From Cheiracanthium punctorium (taxonomy: Eukaryota; Arthropoda; Arachnida; Araneae; Cheiracanthiidae), in NCBI GenBank assembly GCA_038373885.1, contig JAWZYV010000771.1, positions 1,488,001-1,552,000 of the forward strand: 64,000 bases of DNA. Reading direction: 5' to 3'. The notes under the pieces were generated by a model that saw nothing but the letters and a program-made list of their open reading frames with translations, did no database searches and was not told the origin of the DNA. Below are positions 57,808-64,000 of the stretch, one piece after another. The stretch's first letter is position 1; each line of letters opens with the position of its first letter. The position numbers and the translations under genes were made by a program.

Positions 57808-59402
57808 TACACTGGCCTCCAAAAGTTAAGGAACAACATGTTTTTTGAAGTTCACCATAAAAAAAAATGATTCTGAAAGTAAAATTTATGATTTATATAA
57901 ATGATAAAAATGAACTTTATGCAAATTTATGCAAAAAACGATACCTACCACTTTGTTTTTATAGAAAAGAACAGGCATATATGAGTCAGAGAAAAATGTG
58001 CAAATACCAGGCTTTCATAATTACGCGTGTAAATTTTGTTGATTCACAACTTTTGTTAGCAGATTCGTTAACAATAGGTAGCAGGGTCCCGCAATGTCTT
58101 AGAGAAACTGTTTGCCCGATTCGTTAAGGTGGCAGGTGATCGTATGAATGGAAATGGAGTTGTCACAGGCTTCTTAGGCGTCCTAATGTGTCTCCTAGGC
58201 GTCTTAATGTGTCTCACAGTGGGGTCCGCCATCTCTGGAATCAATATCAAACGGAAGCTTCTGTGCCCAGAAGACATGTTCTGGGCCGACCACGAGCTAC
58301 AACACGCGCAGAATATCGTTTTATAGCTCTTTTGGCCCGGAAAAGAAGAAGCATTTCTGTGCCGCAACTTGTTGCAGACCACTCTCTGGCATCAGAGAGA
58401 AGAATATCCGCTACTACGGTACGAAGGCTTCTTCACAATGCACGTCTCTACGCAAGGTGAACACTTGTATGTGCCCCCCCCCTCAACGGACGACAGAGAA
58501 GGGCCCGTTTATCTTGGCCAAGAGAACACGTTCCCTGAACCAGACAGCGATGGGCTTCTGTACTCTACAGACGAGTCCAGATTCACACTGGAGAGCGATT
58601 CAGGACGTCTGCTTATCTGGAGGGAACGAAGCACCCGATACCATCAATCCAACACTGTGGAAAGACACAGTTATCGAGGTGGTGGAATAATGGTTTGGGC
58701 AGGGATCCCACTCGATGGCCACACTGACCTGCATGTGTTCCAGGGTGGAACTATGACTGGTGTGAGATATCGGGACAAGATCCTTGATGCCTATGTTCGG
58801 CCATATGCTGCTGCTATTGGCAATGATTTCATTCTGATGGATGATAGTGCTCAACCTCACCGAGCTGTGCTTGTTGAGGATTATCTTGAGAGTCAAGGTT
58901 TGGAGCGAATGGAACGGCCAACTCAATCTCCAGACCTCAACCCGATAGAACATGTTTGGGACTACCTTGGCAGACAAGTGGCTGCTTCAAATCCTCCTCG
59001 AAGATCGTTGCATGAGCTGGAACAAGAACTAATCCGTGCGTGGTCTTCGCTCCCTATTGAGGTATCCGACAGCTTAATTAGCAGCATGGAGAATCGATGC
59101 CGCCAGTGCATTGCAGTTAGGATTGGACACATTCCTTATTAGAACTCATTTTTGAAATGTTTCCACCATATGTTTCCACAAAAAGCTTTGATAAACTGTT
59201 TTCTCCAAAAGTGGACTTTTCTACCAAAAGTTTTCTTTTGCTTTTACACTATGTTTGTGTTGAATTTATGTAAATTTCTATGTCGTACTCAATAAAGAAC
59301 TATTTAGTGCTCAGTTAGTCCAAATTTTTTGCTTCTGTGTTCATTCGTTTCCATATTACTCACAAAAAATAGGTTGTACCTTAACTTTTGGAGAGCAGTG
59401 TA
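57808..59402 (+). mobile_element. Full-length Tc1-like transposon, inactive
   Basis: Inverted ends CACTGGCCTCCAAAAGTTAA and, in reverse complement, CACTGCTCTCCAAAAGTTAA (about 28 bp, three mismatches) are flanked by TA at 57808-57809 and 59401-59402. The 1.59 kb element carries one transposase gene on the plus strand and AT-rich flanks on both sides. It is unrelated at its ends to the Tc1 element at 7898. Confidence 0.92.
58080..59142 (+). pseudogene. Tc1-like DD34E transposase; catalytic half open, N-terminus broken
   Basis: The N-terminal helix-turn-helix region is recognisable as RLLRRPNVSPRRLNVSHSGV, then HLWNQYQTEASVPRRHV, GRPRATT, then QLVADHSLASERRISATTVR up to LHNARLYAR. In-frame stops lie in this half (one after CPIR near 58127, one after LYAR). 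Frame changes occur at a run of nine C near 58475 and again just before TDESRF. From about 58566 the frame is open to the stop after 59142 and carries TDESRFTLESDSGR, YRGGGIMVWAGIPLDGH, ILMDDSAQPHRA and SPDLNPIEHVWDYLGRQ. The spacing from the second Asp to Glu is 34. A 21 bp tandem duplication (58175-58195, 58196-58216) adds seven codons in the DNA-binding region. Related enzymes have MDDNA; here the Asn is Ser. Confidence 0.9.
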
Positions 59403-60100
59403 TATATATTCTAGGAGATACATTTTCTAATGTTCACTGTTTGCGTTCATAAATATAGTAAATGGTATTGAAGAACAATAAGGTATTTTATGAGCTAGTT
59501 ATTTGTAAACTAGAAGTTTCTTAATTATTATTCTTAGATTAAAAATTTGAGAACTAATTAAGAAATATTCTTTTAACTCATCCCTGACACAATTAACACA
59601 AAAAAATATCAAATTATACAATATATCAAATTATATTGGATATTAGAGAAGCTTTCAAAAGTTGAAAATTACGGAAATCTCGTAAAATGTATAATAACGG
59701 ATGGAATTTTACACATCTGTACAAACTCTGAAGTCGATCAGTTGAACCATGTGAATTTATTAGTACAGCGGGAAAACTTTCACATTCACACATTAGACAT
59801 CGTTTACTAAGATTATCATTTGACAGGAAAGCCTCTAGAATTGCCAGCGTAGCAATAGTTTTTAATACTCTGGTAAAATAATAACGCAGCTATTTTTTAG
59901 AAAGGTGATATATCACACCCTTGACATTTGGAAAAGTAGCGTTGTACTAAGTTTTTGAGATTTCATGCCACGGAACGTTTTGCACTACATATGCTATTAT
60001 TCACATCGCACATTGTGGTTGTCTGAACGTGTCTAAATGTTTCATATTGTTAGCTGGGCAAGAAAGGACAGCTCAAGTCCCCGATAATATCGTTTACAGC
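59403..60100. other. Gene-free stretch
   Basis: AT-rich with no supported feature. Confidence 0.4.
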
Positions 60101-60755
60101 TACTTCCCTAGTAGCACAACTAGCAGGTGCATTTCACTAGCCCCCCTACCAACGAGTTTCAAAATTTTGACGATTGTACTGGTTTGTACTACGTTTGTAC
60201 CGGCTAGTACCGAAATATTTCCGTTTGTACCTGTTTTGCTAAAAAGTTATTAACGATTTTAACGTCGGGGGCTAGAGAAACGACAGCCCCCCCCCCATGA
60301 AGCAATTTTCAAAATTTGACGATTGTACTGGTTTGTACTACATTTGTACCGGCTAGTACCGAAATATTTCCGTTTGTACCGGTTTCGTTAAAAAGTTATT
60401 AACAATTGAAATGTGTGGGGCTGCAGAAATGGCAGCCCCCCCCATGAAGGAATTTTCAAAATTTGACAATTGTACTAGCTTGTACTACATTTGTACCGCC
60501 TAGTACCGAGAGATTTTTGTTTGTACTCGTATAATTAGTGAAATATAACGGTTTTTTCACAAGAATTACTGTGCGAGCGTACGGTCATTGACCGTTCGCC
60601 TGTCTAGTGCAGACGACTGACTGCCTTCGCAGAGGAGTGTCACCAACGTCAAGGTCCAATGTGGATTCGGCGGGATAGATTATCTATCGCTTTTCTAAAG
60701 TAAGACAAGTTACAACAACCCTGAAAAAACACTCAAAATACTGGTGTTAAACGAT

Positions 60756-60935
60756 AAAGTAATTAAAAAACTTTGTAAAAAACACACATAAGAAGTAAAA
60801 AGAAAAAGGATACGCGTTTCGTTCAAAAATTGTTTTGAACTTTTCAAGTTCAAAACAATTTTTGAACGAAACGCGTATCCTTTTTCCTTTTACTTCTTAT
60901 GTGTGTTTTTTACAAAGTTTTTTAATTACTTTACA
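60756..60935. repeat. Near-perfect hairpin, ~84 bp arms
   Basis: The arm 60756-60839 is followed after about 10 bp (cttttcaag) by its reverse complement at 60850-60933 with only one or two differences (for example gatacgcgtttcgttcaaaa and its mirror). The words ttacaacaaccctg at 60709-60722 and a close match at 60930-60943 flank the structure. It lies inside the 60106-63757 element. Confidence 0.85.
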
Positions 60936-61929
60936 ACAACCCTGTTCAGCCAAGGGGTAAACGGACATCGCTGACAGTGATTCACTCGCCAGAGAGTATT
61001 TATGATGTTGACGATTAGTTTGTGTTACAGTTTATACAATACTTTCTTTTAGACACTATAATTATTGTCAGAGAAGCTAGAACATTAGTTCTTAATAAAG
61101 AATAACTTTCTTGTATAAATCAATTTTCTGTTCACCGTGAGATTTTGTTTTAAGCATTATTAATCATTAAATACTGAAACTATTTAAAAAGATCGAAATT
61201 TAAAAAGTGTGGAAAGTTTTTAATAAATATCTTTATTATTTTAAATACGGAAAATTTAAAACTAACCATAATATTTATACAATGCTCGCATTACCGTAAT
61301 AAATTTAAGATGTTTCATTTGCATTAACAAAATAATTTGCATTAACAAATTGCATTAACAAAATCCCTTAAGTATCGGAAAACCTTTTAGCTATGTAACA
61401 GCCAACTGTCTTCCTCCATTTTGTAAGTTTCTCTAATTGCACTTAAATGACAGTGATTTTTTCTTCTTTCTACCTGTTTTTGTTAAACTAAGTTTACAAT
61501 ACATACTTTAGCGATTATTATCATATTAAACCAAAATTTTCTATACTGTTCATAAAATAATAATAATAATAATAAATTAAGGAAAATTTAATTATACTCT
61601 ACCAGTATTGAAGGTGCTGATATCAGTCAAATTCAAACCTGACAAATAATAGTTTTGCAGCAAAGACAACTTTTCAAGTGGGTTTCATTTTGAGTTTTAT
61701 GTCAAGTCCACCACTGCGGATCTTTACCCCGTAAGATGGGGCAAATATCCGAAAATACCAAAATCTGTAAAAGTCACTTCCAGTTTTTTGCAATAAATTT
61801 TAGATAAAAATGATCATTTAAGGCGACAGGTAAAGGTTTAAGCTACATTCTAGTAGAAATTTAGGTTCATGACTTATTCCAAGTTTTCAGAAAATTCAAA
61901 ATCGTGGACCATTGTCCCCCAACTACTTT

Positions 61930-61973
61930 ATCTGTTCATTTTTTTTTTTTTTTTTATTTTTTTTTTTTTTTTT
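61930..61973. repeat. Poly-T tract
   Basis: More than 35 T with one interruption. The Phe-rich opening here is an artefact. Confidence 0.9.
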
Positions 61974-62949
61974 GTGCGGACGCTTCTATTTCCCAACTAA
62001 GCATTTTCAGTTAAACTTTCTGAAAGTGGAGAGGGGGGAGGGGCAAAAGAAGAAATATGTGGCTGCTTCTTTTACAGATATGGGGAACTTTTGAAAAGTT
62101 GCGGCCCAAAATTTAGGATGTCAGCGAAGTTGCGGGCCTTATAATTGTGATTTATATGGGGTTTTGTATGGTTTATATGGGTTTTATGCAGGGTTTTGAT
62201 ATATTCCACTGGCCGAATTAAAAGCCATGGGTTCGACCGCGGATCGGCGGTTGTCCATATGTGTTTTAATACAACATAAATACTGGCAAATTTGTGAACA
62301 AAATTACGAAAATATTATTATTATTGTTCTTAGTATTATATTTCGCATACTATTTTCAATTCATAAAAACAGTTCTAATTTTGCTTCGTATTTAATAGTT
62401 TAGTTCTTAATAATAAGACTACTCTACTTACAAATCGTAATCAGTTTTAGATGAAAATTCTTCAATGATAGGTTTTTAAATGAGAAAATTATCATTGATA
62501 TCAACATTTGGCTGAAATATTAGGTGAGTATTCGCAGAAGTATTTTTGTTTCTGTTTTCTTTTCAAATAAGCTATAATGTGCAGTACATTATAAATTTCC
62601 TGTAAAATGCTTTACGTTGCATAACGTTTTTATGTTATAAATCGAAAAGTGCGAAAAATGTTGCTCCATCCTTGTTTAACAAAATCAGACTTTTCCACAT
62701 TTTGTCAATTCTGTACTTCCAGAATTGTGCATGTCTCCATCAAAGTGATCGTTACCCTTTTCTTTAGATTGCGCAGTAGATGACGTAGCACCGTTTCTTC
62801 AGCAGAAAATAAAATAGATATTTCTACGTAAATTAAAAAAAATTAAACTCCTGTGTTCATTGTTAAAATATTATCTTTTATTATAATACTTATGCGATTC
62901 ATTTTATTATATTTTAAATGCATAAGGCTATAAATTTTATCATTTCACA

Positions 62950-63045
62950 TCACCCTCCATTCTCTTCCGCCGGATATATCCAATATATCGCGCATTTTCC
63001 TTGTCTCCTGATAAGCGCGATATAACGAGGGGATACTACGATTTT
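62950..63045 (-). mobile_element. Possible Tigger-type terminal fragment
   Basis: In reverse complement the segment reads atcccctcgttatatcgcgc and later atgcgcgatatattgg, resembling the CCCTCGTTAT-CGCG ends of Tigger/pogo elements. The matching opposite end was not found. Confidence 0.3.
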
Positions 63046-63764
63046 AGCTAGCTTTTCTAAAAAAGTTTCGCCAACGCAGGAATGCACCTCTTCCTGGTAA
63101 CCCGGCAATTTTTCCAAGTGTTCGACCCCCGGATTTTCTTCCCCTTAGACCTCACACCCTTCAGACCAGTGGTCGAATATCCGGAAGACGGGGAAAAATT
63201 CTGAAACCCAATGTTTTGGATAGCGGTCGATGAACTCTTGCGTTCTCACAAAATTGCTTGTGGAAAAACCGTTATATCTCTCTTATTATAAGAGTACAAA
63301 CAAAAATCTCTCGGTACTAGGCGGTACAAATGTAGTACAAGCTAGTACAATCGTCAAATTTTGAAAATTCCTTCATGGGGGGCTGCCATTTCTGCAGCCC
63401 CACACATTTCAATTGTTAATAACTTTTTAACGAAACCGGTACAAACGGAAATATTTCGGTACTAGCCGGTACAAACATAGTACAAACCAGTACAATCGTC
63501 AAATTTTGAAAATTGCTTCATGGGGGGGCTGTCGTTTCTCTAGGCCCCCACATTAAAATCGTTAATAACTTTTTAACAAAACCGGTACAAACATAAATAT
63601 TTCGGTACTAGCCGGTACAAACGTAGTACAAACCAGTACAATCGTCAAAATTTTGAAACTCGTTGGTGGGGGGCCAGTGAAATGCACCTACAACAAGCTC
63701 AAAAGACGTGTTTTGAACGTGTTCTGAACGTCTTTAGAACCATTTGTGCTACTAGGGTTAGTCT

Positions 63765-63999
63765 TTCCAGAAAATCTCTTCCAAAATATAGATTCTCATC
63801 AGTAGGTGGCAAAGATGAATATACTAGTACATCTGTACAGTGGCACACCTCCTAAACTGCTAACGACCTCAAAGAGATCTTTGAAAAACACGAATTCACA
63901 CTGCATGCAGACGGTGATCGCAATTCGTAACTCCTAAGGAACAAACTATTAAGTCTCAGATTACTAGTACAGCATAAAAACCAGACTACCACGCCCTTA
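63765..63999 (-). mobile_element. tRNA-derived SINE, family C, diverged copy
   Basis: In reverse complement the copy begins ggcgtggtagtctgg at the window edge, then gatcaccgtctgcatgcag, aaagatctctttgaggtcg, ttagcagtttaggaggtg, in the same order as the copy at 14818-15120. Part may lie beyond the window. Confidence 0.6.
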
Positions 64000-64000
64000 C

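Larger units (their letters stand above)
60106..63757. mobile_element. 3.65 kb element with long structured inverted ends
   Basis: The left end CCCTAGTAGCACAA at 60106 is mirrored by TTGTGCTACTAGGG ending at 63757. Inverted similarity extends inwards to about 60565 on the left and 63255 on the right. Each arm contains almost three ~148 bp subrepeats: a gacgattgtactggtttgta box (60169, 60318, 60465), gtttgtaccggctagtaccg, aaatatttccgtttgtacc, gttattaac, then a GC-rich hairpin such as GGGGCTGCAGAAATGGCAGC. The right arm has an extra ~55 bp with GAACGT words next to the end that the left arm lacks. The interior shows no transposase, so it is non-autonomous or decayed. No clear target duplication; superfamily unassigned. 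Confidence 0.75.

Noticed and set aside
61912..62094. Phe-rich open frame
   Set aside because: It is a poly-T tract.
62200..62270. gggttcgaccgc considered as a tRNA or SINE B box
   Set aside because: There is no A box at the right distance and no match to the SINE families here.

Overview
The window is AT-rich eukaryotic DNA with no host gene that I can recognise: no multi-exon coding pattern, no rRNA, no stand-alone tRNA and no long intact reading frame. It is a dense graveyard of class II transposons, tRNA-derived SINEs and simple repeats. Tc1/mariner, pogo/Tigger, piggyBac-type and hAT-type elements, Helitrons and tRNA-SINEs together suggest an arthropod, plausibly a spider or other chelicerate. 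The taxon is an inference from repeat content only. The window is probably intergenic or a very long intron.

Layout. 0-7 kb: degenerate repeats, a broken THAP-domain frame, an old ~0.25 kb duplication, an hAT-type MITE and the first piggyBac-type foldback MITE. 7-10 kb: a complete but dead Tc1 element with clear inverted ends, then a possible mariner C-terminal relic. 11-18.7 kb: a ~175 bp tandem repeat, two SINEs, a diverged piggyBac-type MITE and a ~147 bp GTACC-rich repeat. 19-23 kb: a foldback MITE split by an hAT element, and a mariner relic between two direct repeats. 25.6 kb: a Tc1 relic. 29-31 kb and 56-57.4 kb: two Helitrons carrying ~155 bp internal tandem repeats. 32.8-35.4 kb: a nest in which a SINE is split by a piggyBac-type MITE and by a pogo element, the latter split by a further MITE. 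36-51 kb: paired TA-flanked MITEs, more piggyBac-type MITEs, SINEs and an internally deleted mariner-type element. 52-55 kb: SINE within SINE and microsatellites. 57.8-59.4 kb: a second complete Tc1 element with the catalytic half still open. 60.1-63.8 kb: a 3.65 kb element with ~0.45 kb terminal inverted repeats built from ~148 bp subrepeats with GC-rich hairpins.

The elements are related by insertion into one another, which gives a relative chronology. The most notable items are (1) the TTAA-flanked piggyBac-type family, eight copies plus two diverged relatives, whose fuller copies carry a long foldback of ~120 bp arms; (2) the 60.1-63.8 kb element with CCCTAGTAGCACA ends, which may share termini and GAACGT-rich subterminal sequence with two small MITEs here; (3) the nested SINE/piggyBac/pogo locus. 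No transposase in the window appears functional. All family calls are by eye from motifs and were not checked against a database.
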